64,000 nt of DNA from Apilactobacillus kunkeei DSM 12361 = ATCC 700308 (GCF_001281265.1 NZ_JXDB01000001.1:1-64000); one strand, 5' to 3'. Counted from the stretch's first letter, positions 54,234 to 63,725 are shown. Notes: generated by a model not told the origin, from the sequence alone. Numbers and translations: made by a program.

Positions 54234-55562
54234 TTACTCCTTTTTAAGAATCACAATAGATTCTCTCATATAATTCATTACATCAGTTAGATATTTTCTT
54301 TGTTGTGAACTAGTAGTTAGATGTCTAGTAACGATGATGTTTTCAACTTTATAGCCAATTTTTTCAGCAATTTCAGCAACTAATAAATCTGAAGGTACTA
54401 TTATACCTCCATAAGCTGAGTTACCAATTACTATTGCTACTCTTCCATTTTTATCAGTTTTTATGAATAGATTTCTTAATAACGTTTCCATATCATCAAA
54501 ATAACCTTTAATGACATCAGGTATTTTTTTGCTCCATAATTTCTTTTTGGCCAGTATATTTGTTATATGATTTACATATTCATCATGATTATTTATTTCT
54601 TTAGATACGGTTGCACTAGCGTTAGATCTCATACCAGTTCTTTTAAGTTTTCTTAATTCTTCATGGCTATTAATAAATTGTCCAAGCCATAATTCTACCT
54701 TATGAATTTCAAAATAATCAAAAAAATTGACATAAGGTGGAGAAAACACTGTTAATTCCACTTTATCCGGAACTTTAAGGACATCATCCATTGCTGAACC
54801 CAAATAAAAATTAGGTTCAGGTGATTGAATTCGATTGTCTTTTAAGTCTTTAAAAATTATGTTTATGTGACTAAGTATTTGATCTTTTACAAACTTAAAC
54901 TTATTTTCAGGAAAATGTTCATCTTCCCATTCTTTTATTGGTATATTTATATATCCGCTTTTTAATCTTTTTCTATTTTTATATTTCAAACCATTCCCTT
55001 CTTTTTTTACGTTAGAAACTGATTCTATTACAGATAACCATGATAGAAAAAAAACATCTCTTATTTTTTCGTCACTAATATCATTTATAAAATCTCTTAT
55101 TTGAAGTAACGATTGCAAAATATCATCATTAAAGTATTTATCTGCTAAGTTAAACTCTGTAGTTCGATGTCTATAATCTGGTTTTATATTGCTTAATTTA
55201 TATATTTCTTCATTAATATACTCTACATCTGTTGATTTATAATTTCTGTTTTCTACTTTAGCTATAAATATAGATATTGGATTAACGTCAATTCCATATG
55301 ACTTTAAGTTGTTATATCTAGCAGCTAGTACAGAAGATCCGCTACCAACAAATGGGTCCAATATTGAACCAGTAATATTAAACTTCTTAATTAGTTTATC
55401 TACTAATTCATATGAATATCCTTCCCTATACGGGTACCATCTTTGAAATGGGATATCATTAGTAGTTTGAAAATGAACTAGCTTAGAATATTCCTCATCT
55501 GATACTATATTGTATTTAGACTCTAAATTATCTAAGTATTGTTTATCTATATAATTTGACAA
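54234..55562 (-). CDS. DNA methyltransferase 1 (N4-C/N6-A type)
   Basis: 442 residues, TTG start with AGGAG upstream. It has the same plan as its downstream neighbour: RWYPYREGYS, motif I ILDPFVGSGSSVLAARYNN near 71, motif IV VFSPPYVNFFDYFEIHKVELW near 271, and VAIVIGNSAYGGIIVPSDLL near 385. The two differ most between motifs I and IV, where target recognition is expected. Two enzymes suggest that each modifies one strand of an asymmetric site, as in type IIS systems (inference). Two bases separate it from the nuclease gene. Confidence 0.85.
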   Translation of the reverse strand: MSNYIDKQYLDNLESKYNIVSDEEYSKLVHFQTTNDIPFQRWYPYREGYSYELVDKLIKKFNITGSILDPFVGSGSSVLAARYNNLKSYGIDVNPISIFIAKVENRNYKSTDVEYINEEIYKLSNIKPDYRHRTTEFNLADKYFNDDILQSLLQIRDFINDISDEKIRDVFFLSWLSVIESVSNVKKEGNGLKYKNRKRLKSGYINIPIKEWEDEHFPENKFKFVKDQILSHINIIFKDLKDNRIQSPEPNFYLGSAMDDVLKVPDKVELTVFSPPYVNFFDYFEIHKVELWLGQFINSHEELRKLKRTGMRSNASATVSKEINNHDEYVNHITNILAKKKLWSKKIPDVIKGYFDDMETLLRNLFIKTDKNGRVAIVIGNSAYGGIIVPSDLLVAEIAEKIGYKVENIIVTRHLTTSSQQRKYLTDVMNYMRESIVILKKE

Positions 55563-55564
55563 CG

Positions 55565-56836
55565 CTATTCTCCTAAAAATATATTTTCTTCATGATAATA
55601 AATATATTCCTCATTTAAATCCATATTTTCTGGTATTTTTACACTTTTATTTCTGCTATTTAGCACTCTCATAATATTAACTTGATTAAATGTACCAGTT
55701 ACATCATCATTGGAATATATAAATTTTGATGGTATAACCGCTCCATTTTTATCAAATGTAAATAATCCAGCATCAAATAATTTATGACATGATAAACATA
55801 GTGCAATTCCATTATTTACATCGTTTCGATGATAATTAATAGAATCATGCTTATCAATACTAAATGGCATTATATGTGCAGCTTGAATAAAAAGCTTTCC
55901 TTCTGAATCACAACCAGGAATTGCACATTTATAACTGTAGTTATCCTTAACTGACTCGGACCATTTTGGGGATCTTTTAATTTGTTTCCTAGATATTACA
56001 TTATTACCAATTGATTTATCATTATTACTAGACTTGCTATGAGATATTGTTAATACTGCATCAATTAGTTCTGGAGATCCATATTTTTTAAATTCTTGAA
56101 TTAATGCATTCCTAAAAGGTGCACCATTTGATAGTGGGTTATTTTTTATTGATTCTGTTGTTAATGAATCAGATGGAATATAATTTTCTACCGAAATAAT
56201 CATATCATTAAAATAATTATTAATAACTAGGTTACTACTATCTTCTTTAAACAATCCAGAATTAATTAAATCGGTTTTCCAGTAAGTATAATTTTTACTA
56301 GTTTTTCTTTCTGTATCACCATCAATCAAATATTTTAAATTTTCTTCACTAATATAACCATCATGACTTTTTATTATCTTTATTAAGTTTTTAATTATAA
56401 GGCCATCTTCATTAGGTATATCATCAAATCCCTTTTTACCTGGTGTAAAGGAAAATGTAGATAATGCATTAGCAATTATAAGCCTGTAAATAATATTAGT
56501 ATCCATCCCATTACCTTGATTAATAGAGTTAAACCATAATAATCCTAATTGAGTCCACTTTAATGGAAGTTGAGAACCATCTTTTATAAATCCTAATCTA
56601 ATCCAATTCCTAATTTTAGTTTGCATTGTAGATGGTTGTATAGACTCATCACCAACTTTAGCTTGAGCAGAAAAATCGTATATCCATTTATTTTTAGGAT
56701 TTCTTCTATCTGCTCCCCAATTTTTACCAATAAATTTAAATTTATTACTTGCTTCCACAAGTTTTTTTATAGCTGCCAATTCAGATAGTTGACTACCTGT
56801 TCTAGAATGAAACCAGTCTCCATAAAAATTAGGCAT
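55565..56836 (-). CDS. HNH endonuclease, probable type II restriction enzyme
   Basis: 423 residues. The C part (about 298-355) is an HNH nuclease: YKCAIPGCDSEGKL, QAAHIMPFSID, then NGIALCLSCHKLFDAGLFTF, with His/Asn/His and two zinc-type Cys pairs. The N part (about 1-250) is helical with winged-helix-like pieces (MQTKIRNWIRLGFIKDGSQ), likely for DNA recognition. It is first in an operon with two methyltransferases 1-2 bases apart, so a restriction role fits. GGGGTGAT precedes the ATG. The very high A+T of all three genes suggests recent transfer. Confidence 0.8.
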   Translation of the reverse strand: MPNFYGDWFHSRTGSQLSELAAIKKLVEASNKFKFIGKNWGADRRNPKNKWIYDFSAQAKVGDESIQPSTMQTKIRNWIRLGFIKDGSQLPLKWTQLGLLWFNSINQGNGMDTNIIYRLIIANALSTFSFTPGKKGFDDIPNEDGLIIKNLIKIIKSHDGYISEENLKYLIDGDTERKTSKNYTYWKTDLINSGLFKEDSSNLVINNYFNDMIISVENYIPSDSLTTESIKNNPLSNGAPFRNALIQEFKKYGSPELIDAVLTISHSKSSNNDKSIGNNVISRKQIKRSPKWSESVKDNYSYKCAIPGCDSEGKLFIQAAHIMPFSIDKHDSINYHRNDVNNGIALCLSCHKLFDAGLFTFDKNGAVIPSKFIYSNDDVTGTFNQVNIMRVLNSRNKSVKIPENMDLNEEYIYYHEENIFLGE

Positions 56837-57682
56837 ATTTTTATCACCCCAATGTTTAAATATATCATTACTATTTTAACGCTTAAGGGATTGTTAAAAC
56901 CATCAATATTTGAATTTAATAGTGATATATGAAGGTATTATTTTGTTTTATGAGCCTATGTCAATAATCTCACTAAAGATGAGAATAGTTTTTTGTTTTA
57001 GCAATATTTATTATAGCCGTTGTAACTGTTCCTATGTCAAATTTTGGCACAGTTTTACCTATATGTTAACCCGAATCCGATCTGTGTTGTACCAATGAAT
57101 GTAATTCTCTACTTTTCAAATTAAATCGCTTTGATAGTTGAATACCGTAACGAAATGGAATGCTATTACTTTGAGCATCCATAATTGGATTGTCGGAATA
57201 CCGACCTAAATTGGGGTGGTATTATAAATACATGTATCAAATCACGACATGTTAGGCAGTTATTTTATTTGGTGGCGTAATTTTACGCCGTGAGATTTAT
57301 ATAACTGGTGTGTATTTTTACGCAGTAGTATCTCGTAGCCGAAAATCCGTCCATGAGATTTATATACTGGTGCTGAAAATTAAGCTACAGCCGAAAATTA
57401 GTCCGCAGTGCTATTAACAGTGAGGGATGCTTAAAAATCAGCTAACCTAATTCATTTAGTTAGTACAATCATACATATATACTAATGAACTAGTTAAATG
57501 AGAGCGTACGGGTTTATATGATGCGAAATAAAAAGCTACCTATTTATATAGATAGCCTTACATCCCATTCCCCACGATTAAAATATTTAATTATGATGCT
57601 AAATTCTAATTAATATGTGAATGCCAAAATGAATGCCATTGAATGCCAATTAATCATTTTAAATGGATGCCTAGAGAAACAA
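56837..57682. other. Non-coding right end with palindromes and degenerate repeats
   Basis: No convincing gene. It holds the likely promoter region of the HNH operon (56840-56930), a GTCGG-AATA-CCGAC palindrome (57192-57205), GGCGTAA-TT-TTACGCC (57274-57289), and two degenerate copies of a 52-63 bp unit, with GAGATTTATATA at 57292 and 57355 and AGCCGAAAAT at 57337 and 57389. An inverted copy of the dispersed GGGGAATGG motif lies at 57559-57577. Confidence 0.5.
57618..57648 (+). repeat. Integrase arm-type sites, right
   Basis: Three AATGCCA heptads (57620, 57632, 57642). The first 23 bases are identical to the left arm sites at 42800-42822, in the same orientation. Confidence 0.7.
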
Positions 57683-57729
57683 AAAAGCTATCATAGTAAG
57701 GTTTTTAACGCCTTATCATGATAGCTTTT
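57683..57729 (-). terminator. Element-borne terminator for tRNA-Lys
   Basis: Arms AAAAGCTATCAT and ATGATAGCTTTT with an inner GTAAGG/CCTTAT stem. On the minus strand TTTTTT follows. It lies just downstream of the tRNA 3' end but inside the element, and so replaces the ancestral terminator moved to 42656-42700. Confidence 0.8.
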
Positions 57730-57730
57730 A

Positions 57731-57752
57731 TATCAGTTATGGGCAGTCAGGG
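57731..57752. repeat. attR: attR-type site (direct repeat, tRNA side)
   Basis: 22 bases identical to 42703-42724. Bases 57740-57752 are the 3' end of the intact tRNA-Lys. Confidence 0.9.
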
Positions 57753-57812
57753 GATCGAACCCTGGACCCACGGATTAAGAGTCCGTTGCTCTGCCAGCTG
57801 AGCTAACTGCCC
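57740..57812 (-). tRNA. tRNA-Lys (anticodon CTT)
   Basis: Minus strand, 73 bases: acceptor GGGCAGT pairs with ACTGCCC plus discriminator A; D arm AGCTCAGCTGGCAGAGC; anticodon loop CTCTTAA with anticodon CTT; T loop GGTTCGATCC. CCA is not encoded. Its 3' end is the attachment site of the element. It lies upstream of walR, divergently. Confidence 0.96.
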
Positions 57813-58173
57813 AAAATATTTATCTGTTGGCTATCAACCAACAAAAACTATAATACCATGTTGGAGTAAGGATTGCAACACTTTTTTTAAAATTAATTAA
57901 CAAGTTGTTTATCAATCCTTGCCTCAAATCAACGATATTTATAATAGCATGATAATTATTATTTTGACAACCCCTATTTTTGGAAAAAAGTCATATTTTA
58001 AATCTTCATTGCAAGAACATTACGTTTAGAAAACAAAAGTCCAAGCGTGTTATAATGTAGTAAGTTAACGATTTAAAAATAGATAAAAGTATAAATATCC
58101 TTGAAGTGATAGCTTTTCGTTAACGTTAAAATAAACAAAAACAAATCAATTCCTGTTAAGGAGATAGAATATT
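57813..58173 (+). promoter_or_regulatory. tRNA-Lys/walR intergenic with walR promoter
   Basis: 361 AT-rich bases. TATAAT at 58051-58056 in the context GTGTTATAATG looks like the walR -10 box; the -35 match is weak. AAGGAG lies 10 bases before the walR ATG. Next to the tRNA, a TTGGCTATCAACCAA repeat (57827-57841) may belong to the tRNA promoter side. No gene seen. Confidence 0.5.
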
Positions 58174-58881
58174 ATGGCAAAAATTTTAGTAGTAGATGAT
58201 GAAAAACCGATCACAGATATTGAAAAATTCAATTTAGAAAAAGAAGGATATGACGTTGTAGTTGCATATGATGGGGAAGAAGCACTTCAAAAAGTTGAAG
58301 AAGAATCCCCAGATTTGATTATCCTAGATTTAATGTTGCCTAAGGTTGATGGACTAGAAGTGGCTAGAGAAGTCAGAAAGACTCGCGATATGCCAATTAT
58401 CATGGTAACAGCTAAAGATTCTGAATTGGATAAGGTCTTAGGCCTTGAATTGGGTGCTGATGACTATGTTACTAAACCATTCTCAAACCGAGAATTAGTT
58501 GCTCGTGTTAAGGCTAATTTGCGTCGTCAATCAAGCAACGACAATGGACAAGTTTCTGATAATGAAAACAAGGATATCAAGATTGGTGACTTAGTAATTC
58601 ATCCAGAAGCTTACACTGTTACAAAACGTGGTGAAAATATCGAATTAACTCACCGTGAATTCGAATTGCTACATTACTTAGCTCAACATATTGGTCAAGT
58701 AATGACTAGAGAACATTTGCTACAAACGGTTTGGGGTTACGACTACTTTGGTGATGTTCGTACAGTTGATGTTACTGTTCGTCGTCTAAGAGAAAAGGTT
58801 GAAGACAACCCAAGTCACCCAATCTGGCTAATCACAAGACGTGGGGTAGGGTACTACCTACGTAACTCAGAACAAGAATAA
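58174..58881 (+). CDS. walR: Response regulator WalR (YycF)
   Basis: OmpR-family regulator of cell-wall hydrolysis genes, essential in many Firmicutes. The 235 residues have a receiver domain ([20 protein letters not shown] near 5, phospho-acceptor Asp in [13 protein letters not shown] near 53, Lys in [15 protein letters not shown] near 102) and a C-terminal winged helix ([14 protein letters not shown] near 155, [21 protein letters not shown] near 190). It starts walRKHIJ-htrA. Confidence 0.97.
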   Translation: MAKILVVDDEKPITDIEKFNLEKEGYDVVVAYDGEEALQKVEEESPDLIILDLMLPKVDGLEVAREVRKTRDMPIIMVTAKDSELDKVLGLELGADDYVTKPFSNRELVARVKANLRRQSSNDNGQVSDNENKDIKIGDLVIHPEAYTVTKRGENIELTHREFELLHYLAQHIGQVMTREHLLQTVWGYDYFGDVRTVDVTVRRLREKVEDNPSHPIWLITRRGVGYYLRNSEQE

Positions 58882-58907
58882 TCGACAGAACTAAGGAGTA
58901 GTTTGCG

Positions 58908-60764
58908 GTGAATAGTAAGATTAAGTATTTTCAATCAATTCATTTTAAAATTGCGCTTGTGCTTGCGCTAATCTTATTGGTGACCCTAGAAATTGTTGGG
59001 GCCGTTTTTGTTAACCAATTGGAAAACAAGAATATGGCTTCATTTAAAAAACAAGTTCAGGTTCCTACTTACGTAAACACAACCTTAACGAATGAGCTTT
59101 CTAGCTCTAATATTGCCAATGCCAACGTAAAAATTAAGTCATTATTATCTAATATTGACAGTAACAACTACACCGAAATTAAGGTTGTTGATGCTAAGAA
59201 CACCATTCGTGGAACCAACGAAGTCGGTGATCAAAGCTCTGTTGGCCAAAAAAACTTCAGAACCGATATTAAAAACGCGATTATCAACCGTCGTTCATCT
59301 AGTTCAATCACTAGTAACCCGGGCGATAGTTCGCGTTATTATACTGTCATCACACCGCTAATCAAGAGTAGTAATAACGAATTAGTCGGTGTTGTTTACG
59401 TGCACGCTAATTTAAATACTGTTTATAACGAAATTAACCAAATCACGGTTATTTACGTTGTTGCCGCTGTTGTCGCCATCCTATCTGGTTTATTAATTTC
59501 CATCGTTATTTCAAAGGCGATTACTAAACCAATTGATGAAATGAAGAAACAAACATTACAAATTGCGCGAGGGGACTACTCCGGTCAAGTTCACGTTTAT
59601 GGACGTGATGAATTAGGACAACTTGCCAATGCTGTTAATAACCTTTCAGTTAAGGTTGAGGAGTCCCAAGAATCAACTGAATCAGAACGTCAAAGACTGG
59701 ATTCCGTTCTAACCAACATGACTGATGGTGTTATTGCGACCGACCGTCGTGGATACGTCATCATCATGAATGATGAGGCGGCAAGTTTCTTAGAAACGAC
59801 TGAACAAGATGCATTAGGTAATTCAATCCTAGACATTTTGGATATTAGAAAAGAATATAGTCTACGTGACTTAATCGAAAACCCGGATGAAACAATCATT
59901 GATCGTTCGGATAAAGATCATGATTTAATCTTACACGCACACTTCTCATTAATTCAAAGAGACTCTGGTTTTGTATCAGGACTAGTATGTGTGCTACATG
60001 ATGTTACCGAACAACAAAAGATTGATAACGACCGTAAGGAATTCGTTTCCAACGTTTCCCACGAATTAAGAACACCGCTAACCAGTGTTCACTCATACAT
60101 TGAAGCATTACAAGATGGTGCCTGGAAGGATCCAGAGATTGCACCTAACTTCTTGAAGGTTACCCAAGAAGAAACCGACCGTATGATTAGAATGATTAAC
60201 GACCTGTTAACCTTGTCTAGAATGGATTCTGGAACCCAAAAGATTGATAAGGAACTAGTTAACATCACCGAATTGTTCAACTATATCTTGAATCGATTCG
60301 ACATGATTATTAAGTCGGATGACAACAATAGCGAAAAGCCTAATAAGCACTACCGCATTGAACGTCGTTTCACTAAACAAGACCTATGGGTAGAAGTTGA
60401 TACCGATAGATTTACTCAAGTAATCGATAATCTAATGAACAACGCCATCAAGTATTCTCCTGATGGGGGAGTGATTACTTGTTCACTATACAAGACCAAA
60501 CACAGCGTTATCTTGAGCGTTAGAGACCAAGGATTGGGAATTCCTAGAAGTTCCATTCCACACATTTTCGATCGTTTCTACCGTGTTGATAAGGCGCGTT
60601 CTAGAGCCCAAGGTGGAACTGGTCTTGGATTAGCAATTTCCAAAGAAGTGGTTGAAGCACTTGGTGGTAAGATTTGGGTAGAAAGTACCGAAAATAGAGG
60701 TTCTACTTTCTACATCTCACTACCATACGAACCAATCGAGGAGGATTTATGGGATGAAGATTAA
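58908..60764 (+). CDS. walK: Sensor histidine kinase WalK (YycG)
   Basis: Membrane kinase partner of WalR. 618 residues, GTG start with AAGGAG upstream. Two membrane helices (about 14-32 and 182-202) bracket an extracellular sensor domain; then HAMP (SKAITKPIDEMKKQ), PAS (DSVLTNMTDGVIATDRRGYV near 264), the H box FVSNVSHELRTPLTSV near 380, and ATP-binding motifs NNAIKYSPDGG, DQGLGIP and GGTGLGLAISKEV. Its 3' end overlaps walH by 11 bases. Confidence 0.97.
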   Translation: MNSKIKYFQSIHFKIALVLALILLVTLEIVGAVFVNQLENKNMASFKKQVQVPTYVNTTLTNELSSSNIANANVKIKSLLSNIDSNNYTEIKVVDAKNTIRGTNEVGDQSSVGQKNFRTDIKNAIINRRSSSSITSNPGDSSRYYTVITPLIKSSNNELVGVVYVHANLNTVYNEINQITVIYVVAAVVAILSGLLISIVISKAITKPIDEMKKQTLQIARGDYSGQVHVYGRDELGQLANAVNNLSVKVEESQESTESERQRLDSVLTNMTDGVIATDRRGYVIIMNDEAASFLETTEQDALGNSILDILDIRKEYSLRDLIENPDETIIDRSDKDHDLILHAHFSLIQRDSGFVSGLVCVLHDVTEQQKIDNDRKEFVSNVSHELRTPLTSVHSYIEALQDGAWKDPEIAPNFLKVTQEETDRMIRMINDLLTLSRMDSGTQKIDKELVNITELFNYILNRFDMIIKSDDNNSEKPNKHYRIERRFTKQDLWVEVDTDRFTQVIDNLMNNAIKYSPDGGVITCSLYKTKHSVILSVRDQGLGIPRSSIPHIFDRFYRVDKARSRAQGGTGLGLAISKEVVEALGGKIWVESTENRGSTFYISLPYEPIEEDLWDED

Positions 60765-62052
60765 ATATTTTATACTACCGGCATTATTGACAATCGCGGT
60801 TGTAGTTAGTTTTGCCCTTTCTGCCTCCATTTTGATTAATCCGGCTCACTACGACCGTTCAAGTCAGAAGGTTTCTACGCAAAGTAGTCAGATTGATGCT
60901 AAACCAATGTCGACCATCTATTCACCAACTCAGGTGATTAGAACCAAGGACTCTGGTAAGCAATACGTTCTAACCAACCAATCTGTTAACTTAACCACCG
61001 AAATTGGCCAACAAATGAACAACTATAAGGATCCCAAGTTTACAGAGGTAAAGAGTAATGAAAAAAATTACCTTAAGTATCTAAATACAGACGATTCTGT
61101 CATGCTAAACTATCCGGATGCTTTGAACCTAAAGATTGTTAGCCAGTACATTAGTAAGAGTTTTAAATCATTACCAAACGTTTCAATCAATCGAATTGTG
61201 ATTCCGTTTGACGACAGTAATGATATTTACCTATTTTCAGACCACAACTACAAGGTCTACAAGATTCACGTCTCAGATACTAACGTTAAGGGAATTCAAA
61301 AGGTTATCGAGGATAATGTCAGAGCAATTCCCGTTAAGATGAAGATGATTAACCACACACCATTTATTGATTTTTATAAGTCATTTACCATGCCTCAATA
61401 TGGCTACTTGATTAATCGAACTTCACAAAATTACTACGTGACAAGACTGCTATCAGACTCACAAGATATCAGTGTAAAACGTCACCGTAGCTCGACTGTT
61501 TACAATGACGAAAATTCTCGTCAGTTGTCGTTTTCAAACGATGGCGAGGTCAATTACTACGATAGTCATCCGGGCAATATTTCTACCAATATGACCCAGT
61601 TCTTGAAGGCTTCATATCAAAATATTTCCCAGCTATTAGTTAGCGATACATTGGCCAACATTCGTTTCTTCAATTACGATTCTAAGAATTCTAAAGTTGT
61701 CTACAGAAACTACGTTGAAGGTTTCCCAATCTTTGACCAAACTAATTACGGGGCAATCGAAATGAGATTAGTTGATAATACTTCCTTGAAGTACAACTTC
61801 TCACTAAATACCCTTCAAATCCCGGTACCAACCGGACGTAAGGATACTAAACTAATTACTACCGACGACCTATTGAACAGTCTACGTAATCACGGATACA
61901 ATGCCAACAAGATTACAGACATCGAGTTGGCTTACCAATGGAGTAATACCAAGTCATCTGACATCTTGATTACTCTCCAACCAACATGGTTCGTTAAATA
62001 TAACGGTAAGTACATGAATTACACCCAAATGCTATCAAGAGGACCACAATAA
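60754..62052 (+). CDS. walH: WalK regulator WalH (YycH)
   Basis: 432 residues with one N-terminal membrane helix (YFILPALLTIAVVVSFALSA) and a large extracytoplasmic domain with YycH pattern (GKQYVLTNQSV, LLVSDTLANIRFFNYDSKNSKVVYRNYVEGFPIF). It modulates WalK activity at the membrane together with WalI. The ATG lies inside the walK end with GAGGATT upstream, so it is coupled. Confidence 0.93.
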   Translation: MKIKYFILPALLTIAVVVSFALSASILINPAHYDRSSQKVSTQSSQIDAKPMSTIYSPTQVIRTKDSGKQYVLTNQSVNLTTEIGQQMNNYKDPKFTEVKSNEKNYLKYLNTDDSVMLNYPDALNLKIVSQYISKSFKSLPNVSINRIVIPFDDSNDIYLFSDHNYKVYKIHVSDTNVKGIQKVIEDNVRAIPVKMKMINHTPFIDFYKSFTMPQYGYLINRTSQNYYVTRLLSDSQDISVKRHRSSTVYNDENSRQLSFSNDGEVNYYDSHPGNISTNMTQFLKASYQNISQLLVSDTLANIRFFNYDSKNSKVVYRNYVEGFPIFDQTNYGAIEMRLVDNTSLKYNFSLNTLQIPVPTGRKDTKLITTDDLLNSLRNHGYNANKITDIELAYQWSNTKSSDILITLQPTWFVKYNGKYMNYTQMLSRGPQ

Positions 62053-62069
62053 GATAGGAGGAAAGCTAC

Positions 62070-62891
62070 ATGGACTTTAAAAAGATACAAATCATCTTCT
62101 TGATTATCTTCGTGATGATTGATGTTTTCTTATTCTCTTTATTCAGAGAAAACTCACATCTTCAAACCGAAAACAGTAATCAAGGTAGTGATACCGAAAT
62201 CATTAAGCAAATGCAAAATGATCAAATCACTGTAGCACCTAAACTATCTACAAGTGGTCAAACTGGATACTACCTATCCGCAGTCAACGATGACACTTTA
62301 AATAACGACGTCAATAAGTTATCTAATCAAAAGGTGACTTACGCCAATCACATTTTAAGAAGTACTTTCAAACGACCAATCGGTCTATATTCCGGCGACT
62401 ATCGCGACATCCTAGATAAGTTGATGAAGAAGTCTAGCTTCATTTCACATGGCACGGAATATGAGTACAATTCTGACTTATCTACCAAGAACAGTGTTGT
62501 GTATTCACAAAAAACATCTGACGGATTATTATATGGTACAAAACATGGTCAGGTTACCTTCAACATTAGTAATGATCATCTATTAGAAGGATATACACAG
62601 AGTTATATGAATGATGTTAGTATTTTGCGTGAAAAAACTGATATCATTTCACCAGCAAAGGCTTTAGTCTGGCTATACCAATACAACGAAATTCCGGATA
62701 ATTCAAAAATTAAATGGGTTCGTTTATACTACACCCAACTACTATCAATTAAGAACAATATTGTTTTAATTCCGACCTGGGTAATTGGATATACCACTTC
62801 AGATTCCTCTTCAGTAGTAGTTAAGAGAATCAATGCCTTTAACGGTGCTATCTTGGATAGCAGTAGTGCGACTCAATCGACTACTAATTAG
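62070..62891 (+). CDS. walI: WalK regulator WalI (YycI)
   Basis: 273 residues, bitopic: an N-terminal helix (IQIIFLIIFVMIDVFLFSLF) then an extracytoplasmic domain ending IPTWVIGYTTSDSSSVVVKRINAFNGAIL, the usual YycI C-terminal PepSY-like end. TAGGAGGAAAG precedes the ATG. It acts with WalH on WalK. Confidence 0.93.
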   Translation: MDFKKIQIIFLIIFVMIDVFLFSLFRENSHLQTENSNQGSDTEIIKQMQNDQITVAPKLSTSGQTGYYLSAVNDDTLNNDVNKLSNQKVTYANHILRSTFKRPIGLYSGDYRDILDKLMKKSSFISHGTEYEYNSDLSTKNSVVYSQKTSDGLLYGTKHGQVTFNISNDHLLEGYTQSYMNDVSILREKTDIISPAKALVWLYQYNEIPDNSKIKWVRLYYTQLLSIKNNIVLIPTWVIGYTTSDSSSVVVKRINAFNGAILDSSSATQSTTN

Positions 62892-62912
62892 AATTTTAGA
62901 AAGAGGATTAAA

Positions 62913-63725
62913 ATGAACAACGAGACAGACGATATGAAAGTTAGTGTTTTATCTAGTGGAAGTGGGGGAAATGTAACCTACATTGAAACTAATCAACATA
63001 AAATACTATTAGACGCTGGTTTGAGCGGTGTCAGAATTGAAAAATTGATGCAATCAATCAATCGTTCAATGAAGGATGTCGACATGTTGTTGGTTTCCCA
63101 TGAACATACCGACCATAGTAAGGCGGTCGGTGTTTTGGCTAGACGTTACCCACAAATTAACGTCTACGCGAACCAACCAACATGGGATGCAATGCATGAA
63201 ACCATTGGAGAGATTCCAAACGAACAAAAGAATATCTTCCCACCAAATATGGTAATGAACTTTGGTGATATCGATATCGAAAGTTTTGCGGTTTCTCATG
63301 ATGCTGCTCAAGCGCAATTCTACGATTTTCATCATCACAATAAAAGTTTCGTTGTTCTAACAGATACTGGATATATCTCAGATCACATCTTCGGTGTTAT
63401 CAATAATGCCAATGCATATGTTTTAGAATGTAACCATGACGTTGAAATGCTTAGAAGTGGGGAATACCCATGGTCATTGAAGCAGCGTATTATGAGTGAC
63501 GAGGGCCATTTATCTAACGAAGATGGCGCTAACTCATTGATGGAATGTATCGGATATGATACTAAACGCATATTTATTGGGCATAGAAGCCATCACAATA
63601 ACGTGAAGGAGTTAGCTCATCTAACGGTAGCATCAATGTTAGAAGAAAATGATTTTGGGGTAGGCACCGATTTTGATTTATTAGATACCGATGTTGAAAA
63701 GGCATCTAAATTATTTACACTTTAG
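62913..63725 (+). CDS. walJ: MBL-fold hydrolase WalJ (YycJ)
   Basis: A metallo-beta-lactamase-fold, probable nuclease-type hydrolase linked to replication and wall control. 270 residues with SSGSGGNVTYIE near 15, the metal motif LVSHEHTDHSKAV near 59, VLTDTGYIS near 149, and LECNHDVEMLRSG near 171. AAAGAGGATT precedes the ATG; a second ATG at 62934 is possible. It follows walI closely. Confidence 0.94.
   Translation: MNNETDDMKVSVLSSGSGGNVTYIETNQHKILLDAGLSGVRIEKLMQSINRSMKDVDMLLVSHEHTDHSKAVGVLARRYPQINVYANQPTWDAMHETIGEIPNEQKNIFPPNMVMNFGDIDIESFAVSHDAAQAQFYDFHHHNKSFVVLTDTGYISDHIFGVINNANAYVLECNHDVEMLRSGEYPWSLKQRIMSDEGHLSNEDGANSLMECIGYDTKRIFIGHRSHHNNVKELAHLTVASMLEENDFGVGTDFDLLDTDVEKASKLFTL

Larger units (their letters stand above)
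42703..57752. mobile_element. Phage satellite (PICI-like island) integrated in tRNA-Lys
   Basis: About 15 kb bounded by a 22-bp direct repeat (42703-42724 and 57731-57752), the right copy forming the 3' end of tRNA-Lys. Contents in order: integrase and XRE repressor (minus), then xis-like genes, Rha regulator, small unknown genes, primase-helicase, iteron origin and small-terminase-like gene (plus), a decayed plasmid-type gene, and an HNH/two-methyltransferase operon (minus). Capsid, tail, portal, large terminase, holin and lysin are absent. Size, divergent int/repressor versus replication genes, pri-rep and a terS-like gene are the usual marks of PICI satellites. A defective prophage is the alternative. 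Confidence 0.8.

Noticed and set aside
56910-57098. Open frame of 62 codons near the right end
   Set aside because: Composition is AT-biased with many Cys, Tyr and Phe as in random low-G+C DNA; no ribosome site.
42703-57752. Integrative conjugative element
   Set aside because: No relaxase, coupling protein or type IV secretion genes are present.
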